49,829 nt of DNA, from positions 1 to 49,829 of the forward strand of contig DATKPD010000066.1 in assembly GCA_035524315.1 (NCBI GenBank), given 5' to 3'. Positions 1-8,070 of the stretch are shown piece after piece (the stretch's first letter is position 1; each line of letters begins with the position of its first letter). Below the pieces are notes generated by a model, which saw only the letters and a program-made list of their open reading frames with translations, did no database searches and was not told the DNA's origin. Position numbers and translations under genes: made by a program. This DNA comes from BOG-938 sp035524315. Lineage in GTDB: Bacteria; Pseudomonadota; Alphaproteobacteria; Caulobacterales; Caulobacteraceae.

Positions 1-417
1 CCGCCCCGGCCGGGATGCCCAGACCTGGGGGCCGACATACTTGATCACCGGCAGGCCCGGCGCCTCGCGCCTGAGCCCCTGGGCGACGCGCAGGGTGAAG
101 CCCCAGCTGTCGATCAGCACCGCGGCGTCGGGCCGTTCGCGCACGCCCAGCGCCTCGGTCTGCTTGACCCGCTCGATCACGCGCGGATAGGCCTTGATGC
201 CCTCGGCCCAGCCCCAGATCGCCAGGTCGGTGATGTCGAACAGGCTGTCGAGCCCTTCGGCCCGCATCGCCGGCCCGCCCACGCCGACAAACCGAACGCC
301 GTCGCCCAGTCGCGCGCGCAGGGCGCGCATCAGCCCGGCGCCCAGCATGTCGCCCGAGGGCTCGGCCGCCACCAGCATGATGCAGCGCGCCGCCGCCACC
401 GGATCAGTCTCCCGCAT
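1..417 (-). CDS. lpxB: Lipid-A-disaccharide synthase, N-terminal part (cut by window edge)
   Basis: LpxB is a GT-B glycosyltransferase of the inner membrane face that joins UDP-2,3-diacylglucosamine to lipid X to make the lipid A disaccharide. My translation of the first 139 codons gives LVAAEPSGDMLGAGLMRALR near the N-terminus (the family's AGEASGD-type motif), then FVGVGGPAMRAEG and later IKYVGPQVWA, all standard LpxB landmarks. The ATG at 415-417 lies 14 nt inside the end of lpxI, so the two genes are translationally coupled and lpxB is the last visible member of the lpx cluster. The catalytic C-terminal half is beyond position 1. Family assignment is confident; completeness cannot be judged. 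Confidence 0.93.
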   Translation of the reverse strand, partial: MRETDPVAAARCIMLVAAEPSGDMLGAGLMRALRARLGDGVRFVGVGGPAMRAEGLDSLFDITDLAIWGWAEGIKAYPRVIERVKQTEALGVRERPDAAVLIDSWGFTLRVAQGLRREAPGLPVIKYVGPQVWASRPGR

Positions 418-1237
418 GGCCGAACACGAACAGGCCCAGGCGATCGGCGGCCTCGATCACCGCCGCTCGGTCCAGCAGCAGGGTGCGGCCGGCTTCGCCC
501 ACCACCCCCGCCAGGCCCGCCCACGCGGCGCCCTCGATGGTGGTCACGCCGATGGTCGGCAGGTCCACGCGCTGTTCCTGGGTCGGCTTGGCGCGCTTGA
601 CCAGCACCCCCGCGCGGCTTTCGGCTGTCCCGCGCAAGGTCTCGGGCAACTGGGCGCAGCGGGCCAGCATGGCGTCGGTGCCCTCCTGGGCCTCGACCGC
701 CAGGATCAGGCCGCGGCAGGCCACCGCGCCCTGTCCGATGTCCAGGCGGCCGATTTCGCCGGCCACGTGGAAGCCGTGGCGGATATCCTCCAGCGCCTCG
801 GCCGGCGGCGCGCGGCGCGTCAGCGGGCCGGCCGGCAGGGTCAGGCCGGCGGCCACCTCATGGGCGCCCTCGACCGCGAAGCCTTCCTTCTCGAAGAGTT
901 CGACCATGTAGCGCAGGATCGCGTCCTCGCCCTTGCGCGCGGCCAGGATCGCGCCCCCGAGCGCCGCCACGCCGCGCAGGTCAGGCTTGAGCGCCGAAAA
1001 GTCCGGGCGACTGACCTTGCCGGCCAGGCACACGGCCTCACAGCCCGCGCCATGCAGCAGGGCGAAGCATTTGCCAACCTCGCCCAGGCCCACCTCGCCG
1101 CCGTCATAGGCGTATAGCGCCTCGTCGGCGAAGCCCTTCAGGCGGATCACGAACAAAGGCCGGCCGGCCGCGCGGCATTGCTCGGCCAGGGCCAGGGGCA
1201 GGCCGCCGCCGCCGGCGATCAGTCCGAGCTTGGACAC
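404..1237 (-). CDS. lpxI: UDP-2,3-diacylglucosamine pyrophosphatase LpxI
   Basis: LpxI (DUF1009 family) hydrolyses UDP-2,3-diacylglucosamine to lipid X and UMP, replacing LpxH in Alphaproteobacteria. The 277-aa product begins VSKLGLIAGGGGLPLALAEQ, which is the conserved N-terminal glycine-rich element of the family, and ends LFVFGHAGD. I chose the GTG at 1235-1237: the reading frame stays open much further upstream, but that part overlaps lpxA and reads as arginine/proline-rich shadow sequence. The GTG is 5 nt after the lpxA stop and has GAAGG just before it. Position between lpxA and lpxB is the usual alphaproteobacterial order. No lpxH is visible in the window. Confidence 0.9.
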   Translation of the reverse strand: MSKLGLIAGGGGLPLALAEQCRAAGRPLFVIRLKGFADEALYAYDGGEVGLGEVGKCFALLHGAGCEAVCLAGKVSRPDFSALKPDLRGVAALGGAILAARKGEDAILRYMVELFEKEGFAVEGAHEVAAGLTLPAGPLTRRAPPAEALEDIRHGFHVAGEIGRLDIGQGAVACRGLILAVEAQEGTDAMLARCAQLPETLRGTAESRAGVLVKRAKPTQEQRVDLPTIGVTTIEGAAWAGLAGVVGEAGRTLLLDRAAVIEAADRLGLFVFGHAGD

Positions 1238-1242
1238 CGCCT

Positions 1243-2034
1243 TCAGTCGAGACTGGGCAGGCAGAGGGGGCGCGCGCCGTCGACGCGGATGAAGTCGACG
1301 ATCTCCATCACCTCGGGCACGTCGGCGAAGGTCTCGGCCGTATCGTCCAGGCGCTCCTGGAAGGTGCCCTCGTCGGCGAACAGCAGGCGATAGGCCGCGC
1401 GCAGAGTGTTGATCTTCTCGCGGCCAAAGCCCCGGCGGCGCAGGCCGACCAGGTTCAGGCCCTCCAGATGGGCGTGGTTGCCCCACACCGAGCCGAACGG
1501 GATGATGTCCTTGGTCACCACCGCTCCGGCGCCGACGAAGGCCCCGCTGCCCACCCGGCTATGCTGGTGCAGGCCCGCCAGGCCGCCGATGAACACATTG
1601 TTGGCCACCTTGACGTGCCCGCCCAGGGCGGCGTTGTTGGCCATCACCACCCGATCGCCCACGACGCAGTCGTGCGCCACGTGACAGCCGACCATGTAAA
1701 GCCCGTCCGATCCGATGCGGGTCACGCCCTGGTCGATCATGGTCCCGGTGTGAAAGGTCACGTGCTCGCGGATCAGGTTGCGCGCCCCGACGACCAGGCG
1801 TGTCGGTTCGCCCTTGTGCGCCAGGTGCTGTGGCGGGCCGCCCAGATAGGCGTAGGGGTGCACCACGCAGGCTTCGCCAAGCTCCGTCACGCCATCGACC
1901 ACCACGTGCGAGAGCAGCCGCACCCCGTCGCCCAGGGTCACGCGCGCGCCGACGATGCAATAGGGGCCGATTTCGACGTCGGCGCCCAGGACGGCGCCGT
2001 CGTGAACGATGGCGGTGGGATGGATCGCGCTCAT
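1243..2034 (-). CDS. lpxA: UDP-N-acetylglucosamine acyltransferase
   Basis: LpxA carries out the first step of lipid A synthesis, moving a 3-hydroxyacyl chain from acyl-ACP to UDP-GlcNAc in the cytoplasm. The 263-aa protein shows the left-handed beta-helix hexapeptide repeats from about residue 7 to 185 (IVHDGAVLGADVEIGPYCIV and onwards) and the catalytic element GCHVAHDCVVGD, in which His121 is the equivalent of E. coli His125. A C-terminal helical part follows (residues ~190-263). Its ATG (2032-2034) overlaps the fabZ stop in an ATGA junction. Length and motifs are normal. Confidence 0.95.
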   Translation of the reverse strand: MSAIHPTAIVHDGAVLGADVEIGPYCIVGARVTLGDGVRLLSHVVVDGVTELGEACVVHPYAYLGGPPQHLAHKGEPTRLVVGARNLIREHVTFHTGTMIDQGVTRIGSDGLYMVGCHVAHDCVVGDRVVMANNAALGGHVKVANNVFIGGLAGLHQHSRVGSGAFVGAGAVVTKDIIPFGSVWGNHAHLEGLNLVGLRRRGFGREKINTLRAAYRLLFADEGTFQERLDDTAETFADVPEVMEIVDFIRVDGARPLCLPSLD

Positions 2035-2537
2035 TCGGCGGACTCGGCGCCCACAGCGGCGTCCGCGCCGCTGGGTATGGCCATGGCCGCGAACTCGCAT
2101 TGGGCCACGACCTTTTCGCCGACCATCGATTTGCCCCTGAACTTGAAGATCTCGCCGCGCGCGCGCGTCACCTCGACATACATGCGCAGCACGTCGCCCG
2201 GCCGCACCGGGCTGCGAAAGCGCGCCTGATCGACCGTCATGAACATGATGGTCTTGGTGGTCACGTCGACATCGAGCGACTTGGACATCAGCACAGCGCC
2301 GGTCTGGGCCATGGCCTCGACGATCAGCACGCCCGGCATGACCGGATTGCCCGGGAAATGGCCCACGAAAAAGGGTTCGTTGATCGTCACGCACTTGATC
2401 CCGACCATCGACTGGTGCGCGCGGTAGTCCTCGGCGCGGTCGATCAGCAGGAACGGATAGCGATGCGGTATCCGATGCAGGATTTCGGCGATGTCGATGT
2501 CGCTCGAGATGGCGGAGCCTGATCCGTCGGCGCTCAT
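2031..2537 (-). CDS. fabZ: 3-hydroxyacyl-ACP dehydratase FabZ
   Basis: FabZ dehydrates 3-hydroxyacyl-ACP in fatty acid elongation and competes with LpxA and LpxD for the same substrate pool. The 168-aa single hot-dog domain protein contains PHRYPFLLID (residues 24-33) and the active-site stretch GHFPGNPVMPGVLIVEAMAQ, placing the catalytic pair at His60 and Glu74. The ATG at 2535-2537 overlaps the TGA of lpxD (ATGA). The location between lpxD and lpxA is the widespread proteobacterial arrangement and suggests co-expression to balance phospholipid against lipid A supply. Confidence 0.95.
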   Translation of the reverse strand: MSADGSGSAISSDIDIAEILHRIPHRYPFLLIDRAEDYRAHQSMVGIKCVTINEPFFVGHFPGNPVMPGVLIVEAMAQTGAVLMSKSLDVDVTTKTIMFMTVDQARFRSPVRPGDVLRMYVEVTRARGEIFKFRGKSMVGEKVVAQCEFAAMAIPSGADAAVGAESAE

Positions 2538-3556
2538 TTACTGCCCCCTCCCCGTGTGGCCGCCATCTTGCTGACCCAGGCCAATTCTCGCATGTACTGC
2601 CGCGTCGGCCGCGCGGGCGAACCGATCCACATCGTGCCGGCGGGAATGTCGCGCATGACCCCGGCGTCGGCCCCGACGCGCGCGCCATCGCCGACATTGA
2701 CGTGGTCCGCCAGCCCGGCGCCCCCGCCGAACGCTACGCCGTCCCCGATCTCGCAACTACCGGAAATGCCTGTGCGGGCGGCCAGCAGACACCCCCGACC
2801 GAGGCGGACGTTATGGGCAATCTGCACCAGGTTGTCGATCTTGGTGTTCTCGCCGATCACCGTGTCGTCCCAGGCGCCGCGATCGATGCAGGTCTGGGCG
2901 CCGATGCTGACGTTGTCTTGGATAATCACGCGGCCGAGTTGGGGCACATCGACCGTCCTGCCGTCGGCCGCCGTCACGCCAAAGCCCGGCTCACCGATGG
3001 TCGCCCCGGCCAGAATGCGCACGCGGTCTCCGATCAGGGCGAAGCCGATCACGGCGTGGGCGCCGATCGAGCTATTGCGGCCGATGGCGCAGCCCGGGCC
3101 GATCACCGCATGGGGGCCGATGTAGGCGCCGCGCCCGATCTCGGCGCCCGCGCCGATCACCACGCCATGGCCCAGGGCTACGCCCTCCTCCAGCACCGCC
3201 GTCGGATGCACCGCCGGGTCCTCGCCAGACAGGCGCCGCGCGCGGTGCAGCCGGTCTGCCGCCGCCGCATAGGCGAAGTGCGGCTGAGGCGTGATCAGCA
3301 GGGCGCAGCCCGCCGGCGCCTGGTCGGCGAACTCGGCCGCCACGAAGCAGGCGCCCGCGCCGGTCGCGCGCAGATCGTCAAGGTAGCGCCGGTCGGCGAA
3401 GAAGCTGATGGTGGAGGCGTCGCCGCGCGCCAGCGGCGCCACGCCGGCGACCCGCCGCTCGCCGTCGTCCTGACGCGCGAGCACGGCCCCCGAAATGGCG
3501 GCGAGCTCGGCCAAGGAGACCGGGCCGAGTGTCTCGAAAAAACGCGAATCCGGCAT
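2534..3556 (-). CDS. lpxD: UDP-3-O-acylglucosamine N-acyltransferase
   Basis: LpxD adds the second 3-hydroxyacyl chain (N-linked) in lipid A synthesis. The 340-aa protein starts MPDSRFFETLGPVSLAEL, has the N-terminal uridine-binding domain (FFADRRYLDDLRATGAGACF), a long hexapeptide-repeat beta-helix (AVHPTAVLEEGVALGHGVVI onwards) and the catalytic DNLVQIAHNVRLG motif whose His is the general base. I start at the ATG 3554-3556; the open frame continues upstream, but that sequence covers the skp-lpxD intergenic stem-loop and reads as non-protein. The stop overlaps the fabZ start. Confidence 0.94.
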   Translation of the reverse strand: MPDSRFFETLGPVSLAELAAISGAVLARQDDGERRVAGVAPLARGDASTISFFADRRYLDDLRATGAGACFVAAEFADQAPAGCALLITPQPHFAYAAAADRLHRARRLSGEDPAVHPTAVLEEGVALGHGVVIGAGAEIGRGAYIGPHAVIGPGCAIGRNSSIGAHAVIGFALIGDRVRILAGATIGEPGFGVTAADGRTVDVPQLGRVIIQDNVSIGAQTCIDRGAWDDTVIGENTKIDNLVQIAHNVRLGRGCLLAARTGISGSCEIGDGVAFGGGAGLADHVNVGDGARVGADAGVMRDIPAGTMWIGSPARPTRQYMRELAWVSKMAATRGGGSK

Positions 3557-3650
3557 GGAAATCGACGCGCCCCGCCAAAAACGATTCCGCACAATCGAGC
3601 CCGCCTGACCCTGTCGGGCAAGCGAAATCGTCGCGCGCCGCGGATCGGAC

Positions 3651-3684
3651 GCCCAGCCCTCGCCGATCAAGGCAAGGGCTGGGC
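3651..3684 (-). other. Strong stem-loop between skp and lpxD
   Basis: The minus-strand transcript can fold a 14-position stem with one mismatch: GCCCAGCCCTTGCC, loop TTGATC, GGCGAGGGCTGGGC. It begins about 10 nt after the skp stop and ends about 95 nt before the lpxD start. No U-tract follows, so it is more likely a 3'-end-protecting or processing structure (or a Rho-dependent boundary) than a simple intrinsic terminator. The fold is seen directly; the role is inferred. Confidence 0.6.
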
Positions 3685-3693
3685 TCGTCCTGA

Positions 3694-4353
3694 TTACTGA
3701 GCGGGGGCGGCGGCGCCCGGCTGCTCGTCCAGATGTTCGCGGTCGAAGGCGAACTGGGTCAGTTGGCCGTTGAGCAAGGTGATCACCGCCGAGGTGATGT
3801 CCATGTTCGGATTGCCGATGATCACCGCGTTGGCGTCGAGCAGCACGCCGCACTGGCGCTGGCTGACCACCTGGCCGACCAGGGGACCAGAGGCCTGCAG
3901 CACGCGGCTGAAGGCCTTCTGCTGGGTCGCTTCCAGCTCACGCTGGCGCTGCTGCACCTTTTGCTGGAACGTGGCGTAGCGTTGTTGCAGCGCCTGGCCG
4001 CGCTGCTGATAGACGTCGGCCTGCAAGGTGGCCTTCTGGCCTTCCAGCGCCTTGGCGTCATTTTCCAGCGAGGTCTGGTCGCCGGTGACCTCGGCCTGAA
4101 CCACGGCGTTGAGCTGCTTCATGCGATCGCCGACGTAGGCGCCGACCGTGGAATTGGCCAGCAGGCCTTCGCGCGACAGAACGCAGACGCCTGGCACGGT
4201 CGCGGTGATCTGCACCGGCGGATTATTGGCGGCCGGCGCGGCGGCGGGAGCGGCGGCGGGCTTGGGTTTGGGGGCGGTCTGGGCGAGCGCTTGGGAAGCG
4301 CAGAGCGACGCCGCGACGGCCGCGAGGGCCAACGCCTTGGTGGAGGTGTGCAT
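3694..4353 (-). CDS. skp: OmpH/Skp-family periplasmic chaperone
   Basis: Skp-family chaperones hold unfolded outer-membrane proteins in the periplasm on the way to the BAM complex. The 219-aa product begins with a Sec signal peptide (MHTSTKALALAAVAASLCAS, cleavage probably after QALA), a Pro/Ala-rich linker (PKPKPAAAPAAAPAA), then VCVLSREGLLANSTVG and a long Gln/Glu-rich coiled coil (YQQRGQALQQRYATFQQKVQ) that forms the tentacles. It ends with an acidic-Ala tail. The ATG (4351-4353) is 4 nt after the bamA stop, so it is coupled to its partner gene. Divergent family, so identity rests on architecture and position. Confidence 0.88.
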   Translation of the reverse strand: MHTSTKALALAAVAASLCASQALAQTAPKPKPAAAPAAAPAANNPPVQITATVPGVCVLSREGLLANSTVGAYVGDRMKQLNAVVQAEVTGDQTSLENDAKALEGQKATLQADVYQQRGQALQQRYATFQQKVQQRQRELEATQQKAFSRVLQASGPLVGQVVSQRQCGVLLDANAVIIGNPNMDITSAVITLLNGQLTQFAFDREHLDEQPGAAAPAQ

Positions 4354-4357
4354 GAGA

Positions 4358-6811
4358 TCAGAACCTAGTGGCGGTTGAGAAGTAGAAGTTTTGGGTCTTA
4401 TCGTACTGCGCGCGGGCGATGACATCGCTGAGGTCGAAGCGCAATGGCCCCATCGGCGATTTCCAGAACACACTGATCCCGGCCGACCCGCGCAGCACCA
4501 GGCCATCGGCGATGTTGGTGTCCAGAAGGCCGGTGGTCGGGTCGATCTTGGCCTGCTTGTCGAGCGCCCCCAGGGTGCCCCACTGGGTGAATACGGCGGT
4601 GTTGATGCCGTACTGTTCGGGCAGGTAGTTGGGCACCGTCAGCTCCACCGTGCCTTGGGCGTAGAAATCGCCGCCCAAGGCGTCGTTGTACAGCACGTCG
4701 CGCGCGCCGATGCCGGCCAGTTGGAAGCCGCGGAAGGTGTCGCCGCCGCGGAAGAAGCGGTCGTTGATACGGACGTAGTCCTTGTTCCACGGCTCGATGT
4801 CGCCCAGCTCGGCCTTGAACATCGCCACGAAGGCGGGCGTGAACGCGTGGTAGATGGCCGCGTCCATCTCGGTCTTGGCGTAGAACACATTGCCGCCCAA
4901 GCCCGCGAACGACTGGGAGAAGTCGGCATAAAAGCCGCGGGTCGGCTTGACCGGATCGTCGCGCTCATCCCACCGGTACTGGAAGCCGATTTGCGACGTC
5001 AGGGTCGAGCCGCGCTCCTCGCAAAGCACTGCCGACACGCTCTCGTAGCCGGGCACGCACAGCGAGCTATCCACGTTGATCGCGTCGGAGTGCAGGCTGT
5101 AGCTGACCACCAGGTGCGAATAGTCGGTCAGCGGGAAGCCCAAGGTGAGCGAGGCGCCGGTCGAGGCCGACTGGTAGGACGCGTAGGTCGAGAAGTCGTA
5201 GCGCGACGAATAGAGGTTGATGCCCGCCGCCAGGTTGCGGCCCATGAAGCGCGGCTCGGTGAAGCCGACCGTCACGCCCTGCTCCAGATAGCCGGCCGAA
5301 ACCTTCAGCGTCAGCTGCTGGCCGCGGCCGCGGAAGTTGCGCTCGCTGACCCCGATGTCGGCGATCAGCTGTTCGACCGAGCTGTAGCCCAGGCTGAACG
5401 ACAGCTCGCCGGTGGGCTGCTCGGTCACCTTGACCTGCAGCACCGTCTTGTCGGGCGCGCTGCCCGGCAGCTGGTCGATGGTCACGTCCTTGAAGAAGCC
5501 CAGCGCCTTGATCTTGATCGTGGACCGGTCGACCAGCACGCGGTTGTAGGCGTCGCCTTCGGACAGCAGCATCTCGCGCCGGATCACCGGGTCGATGGTG
5601 CGGGTGTTGCCAACGATGTCGATGCGCTCGACGTAGACGCGCGGGCCTTCCACGATCTGGAAGTTGACGTCCACTGTGTGGGTCTGGGGATTGGCGGTGT
5701 AGCGCGGCCGCACGTCGACGAAGGCGAAGCCCGCCGCGCCGGCGGCGAAAGTCAGGGCGTCGGTGGCCTTCTCGATCTGGTCGTCCTGATAGGTCTGGCC
5801 TTCCTTGATCGGCAGCAGGCGCTGAAGCTGGGCGGCGTTCAGGCGCTTGAGGTCGGTCTCGACCGTCATCTTGCCGAACTTGTACTTCTGGCCTTCGTCG
5901 ATGGTGTAGCTGACGGTGAAGCCGTTCTTGTCCGGCGACAGCTCGGCCACGGCCGACAGGACGTGGAAGTCGTAATAGCCGCGGTTGCGGTAGAACTTGC
6001 GCAACTGTTCGCGGTCGTAGTCGGTACGGTCCGGGTCGTAATTGTCGTTATCGGTGAAGAACCGGTACCACTTGGACTCCTTGGTCACGATCACGTCGCG
6101 CAAGGCGTTGTCCGAGAACTGCTTGTTGCCGATGATGTTGATGTTGAGGATGCCGCTCTTGGGCCCCTCGTTGATGGCGAAGATCAGATCGACGCGCTTT
6201 TGCGGCAGCTCGACGATTTCCGGCGTGACCGTGGCCGAGATGCGCCCAGAACGGCGATACAGCTCGACGATCCGCTGCACGTCAGCCTCGGCGCGGGCGC
6301 GAGTGAACACTCCGCGCGGGCGCACCTGAACCTCGTCGCGCAGTTTGTCTTCCTTGAGGTTGTGGTTCCCCTCGAACACCACCTGATTGATGATCGGATT
6401 TTCCGAGACCTTCACGATCAGGTCTGTGCCCTGCAGCTGGATCTGCACGTCCGAGAACAGGTCGGTGCGGAACAGCGTCTTGAGGGCGTCGTCGATCTTC
6501 TGCGCATCGACCGTGTCGCCCGGGGCGATCGGCAGGTACGACAGGATGGTGCTCTGTTCGATCCGCTCGGCGCCCTGCACGACGATGCGCTGGACCACGC
6601 CGGTCTGCACCGGCGCCGGGGCGGCGGCGGGCGCGGCGGCGCCAGGTTGAGCGGGCGCCGGAGCGGCGGCGACGGCGGGCGGCGTGGGCGCGGCATTAGG
6701 CTGAGACTTGGCCGCCGACGTCTGCGCAAAGGCGGTGCTGTGGAACACGATCGCGCCCACCAGGACCGCAGTCGAAATCAGCGCAGAGCATCGGACGCGA
6801 GGTGCGGGCAT
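4358..6811 (-). CDS. bamA: Outer membrane protein assembly factor BamA
   Basis: BamA inserts beta-barrel proteins into the outer membrane. The 817-aa protein has a signal peptide ending ...FHSTAFAQ, an Ala/Pro-rich linker, five POTRA domains (first VVQRIVVQGAERIEQSTILS, residues ~70-140; last VERIDIVGNTRTIDPVIRRE around 390) and a C-terminal 16-strand barrel of the Omp85 family. Barrel landmarks are FRGGDTFRGFQLAGIG (the conserved RGF loop), GPLRFDLSDVIA and the terminal phenylalanine of FYFSTATRF, the beta-signal. It is flanked by rseP and skp, the standard proteobacterial order. A low-complexity A/P/Q stretch between signal peptide and POTRA1 is longer than in enteric BamA. Confidence 0.96.
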   Translation of the reverse strand: MPAPRVRCSALISTAVLVGAIVFHSTAFAQTSAAKSQPNAAPTPPAVAAAPAPAQPGAAAPAAAPAPVQTGVVQRIVVQGAERIEQSTILSYLPIAPGDTVDAQKIDDALKTLFRTDLFSDVQIQLQGTDLIVKVSENPIINQVVFEGNHNLKEDKLRDEVQVRPRGVFTRARAEADVQRIVELYRRSGRISATVTPEIVELPQKRVDLIFAINEGPKSGILNINIIGNKQFSDNALRDVIVTKESKWYRFFTDNDNYDPDRTDYDREQLRKFYRNRGYYDFHVLSAVAELSPDKNGFTVSYTIDEGQKYKFGKMTVETDLKRLNAAQLQRLLPIKEGQTYQDDQIEKATDALTFAAGAAGFAFVDVRPRYTANPQTHTVDVNFQIVEGPRVYVERIDIVGNTRTIDPVIRREMLLSEGDAYNRVLVDRSTIKIKALGFFKDVTIDQLPGSAPDKTVLQVKVTEQPTGELSFSLGYSSVEQLIADIGVSERNFRGRGQQLTLKVSAGYLEQGVTVGFTEPRFMGRNLAAGINLYSSRYDFSTYASYQSASTGASLTLGFPLTDYSHLVVSYSLHSDAINVDSSLCVPGYESVSAVLCEERGSTLTSQIGFQYRWDERDDPVKPTRGFYADFSQSFAGLGGNVFYAKTEMDAAIYHAFTPAFVAMFKAELGDIEPWNKDYVRINDRFFRGGDTFRGFQLAGIGARDVLYNDALGGDFYAQGTVELTVPNYLPEQYGINTAVFTQWGTLGALDKQAKIDPTTGLLDTNIADGLVLRGSAGISVFWKSPMGPLRFDLSDVIARAQYDKTQNFYFSTATRF

Positions 6812-6839
6812 TCAGATCAGCCGTGGAGTGAAGGCGCGG

Positions 6840-8057
6840 TCAGGAAAACAACCCGCCTAGAAATTGAAACACGCGGAGTCGGTGGAGATCGTTCCAGGTG
6901 GCGAACAACATCAATCCGAGCAGTAAGGCAAGCCCCACGCGGTAGCCAGCCGCCTGGACCCGCGCCCCCACAGGGCGCCGCGCCACCGCCTCATAGGCGT
7001 AAAACAGCAGATGGCCCCCGTCCAGCACCGGGACCGGCAACAGGTTCATGAAGCCGACGCTGACCGACAGCACCGCCGCCAGGCTCAACAGGTTGGTCAC
7101 CGCGCCCACCACCTTCATGCCAAGATTCGGCTCCCCCGCCGCCCCGGCGTGGACCACCGCGCCCGACAGCTGGGCGATTCCCAGCGGGCCCGACAGCTGT
7201 TCGGCGGGCAATTGTCCCGTGACCAGGCGCTCGATGATCACCAGGGTCGAGCTCAGCATGTCCCAGGTGCGCGCCGCGCCCTGCCGCACCGCCGCCAGGG
7301 GGCCGTAGCGGCGGAAGCGCAAGTCGCCCGGCTGGTGGCTGGCGATGATGCCCAGCACGCCGACCTTCTGCTTGGAGCCCAATCCGTTGTCGATCTCGTG
7401 CGTCACCGGCGTGGCCGTCAGCGTCAGCACCTTGGCCCCGCGTTCTACGGTGAAGCGGATGGGCGAGCCCGCCCGGATCTGGACGTACTGCTGCAAGGCC
7501 TCGAAGCTGTCGATCGGTTGGCCGTCCGCCCGTTCGATCACATCGCCGGAGCGAAAGCCGGCCAGCGCGGCGGGTTGGCCGGGCGCCAGCTGATCGACCT
7601 TGGCCGGCAGGCTGCGTTCGCCCACCGCCATCAGCAGCACCGTCAGAAGGATCACCGACAGCACGAAATTGGCGATCGGCCCGGCGGCGACCACGATGGC
7701 GCGCTGCCAGATCGGCTTGAAATGGAAATAGCGATCCAGGGCCGCTTGCCCTTCGCGCGCCAGGATTTCCCGTCGCAGCGCCTGCAGGTCGTCGGCGTCA
7801 GGCACGCTGGCGGCGTTCTCGTCGCCCGCAAAGCGCACATAGCCGCCCAGCGGCAACCACGCCAAGCGCCACTCCACGCCCGAGCGGTCACGCCAGGACA
7901 GAAGCGCGCGGCCAAAGCCGATCGAGAACCGGTCCACCGCCACGCCGCAGGCCTTGGCCGCCAGGAAGTGGCCGAACTCGTGCACCGTCACCACCAATCC
8001 GAGGACGGCCAGGAACGGGGCCACATAGATCAGGAGGGACTGGAGGGAATGGAGCAT
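6840..8057 (-). CDS. rseP: Site-2 intramembrane zinc metalloprotease RseP/MmpA
   Basis: RseP-family proteases cut single-pass proteins within the membrane; the Caulobacter homologue MmpA releases PodJ. The 405-aa protein has HEFGH (residues 26-30) in the first membrane segment, a cytoplasmic or periplasmic loop with DRYFHFKPIWQRAIVVAAGP, a PDZ-like region (AALAGFRSGDVIERADGQPI), and the second active-site motif LLPVPVLDGGHLLFYAYE near the C-terminus. Start is the ATG at 8055-8057, 13 nt after the dxr stop; upstream in-frame sequence lies within dxr. Placement between dxr and bamA is classical. Confidence 0.93.
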   Translation of the reverse strand: MLHSLQSLLIYVAPFLAVLGLVVTVHEFGHFLAAKACGVAVDRFSIGFGRALLSWRDRSGVEWRLAWLPLGGYVRFAGDENAASVPDADDLQALRREILAREGQAALDRYFHFKPIWQRAIVVAAGPIANFVLSVILLTVLLMAVGERSLPAKVDQLAPGQPAALAGFRSGDVIERADGQPIDSFEALQQYVQIRAGSPIRFTVERGAKVLTLTATPVTHEIDNGLGSKQKVGVLGIIASHQPGDLRFRRYGPLAAVRQGAARTWDMLSSTLVIIERLVTGQLPAEQLSGPLGIAQLSGAVVHAGAAGEPNLGMKVVGAVTNLLSLAAVLSVSVGFMNLLPVPVLDGGHLLFYAYEAVARRPVGARVQAAGYRVGLALLLGLMLFATWNDLHRLRVFQFLGGLFS

Positions 8058-8070
8058 GCTGGACCCTAGC

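Noticed and set aside
4391..7051. 886-codon open frame antisense to bamA and rseP
   Set aside because: His/Arg/Val-rich translation without any domain, in the complementary phase of well-identified genes; a GC-bias artefact. The same applies to the long antisense frames over dnaE (13,327-18,102), PepSY (22,106-23,437), rhlE (26,730-27,887), pyrC' (33,051-34,298), topA and rnr.
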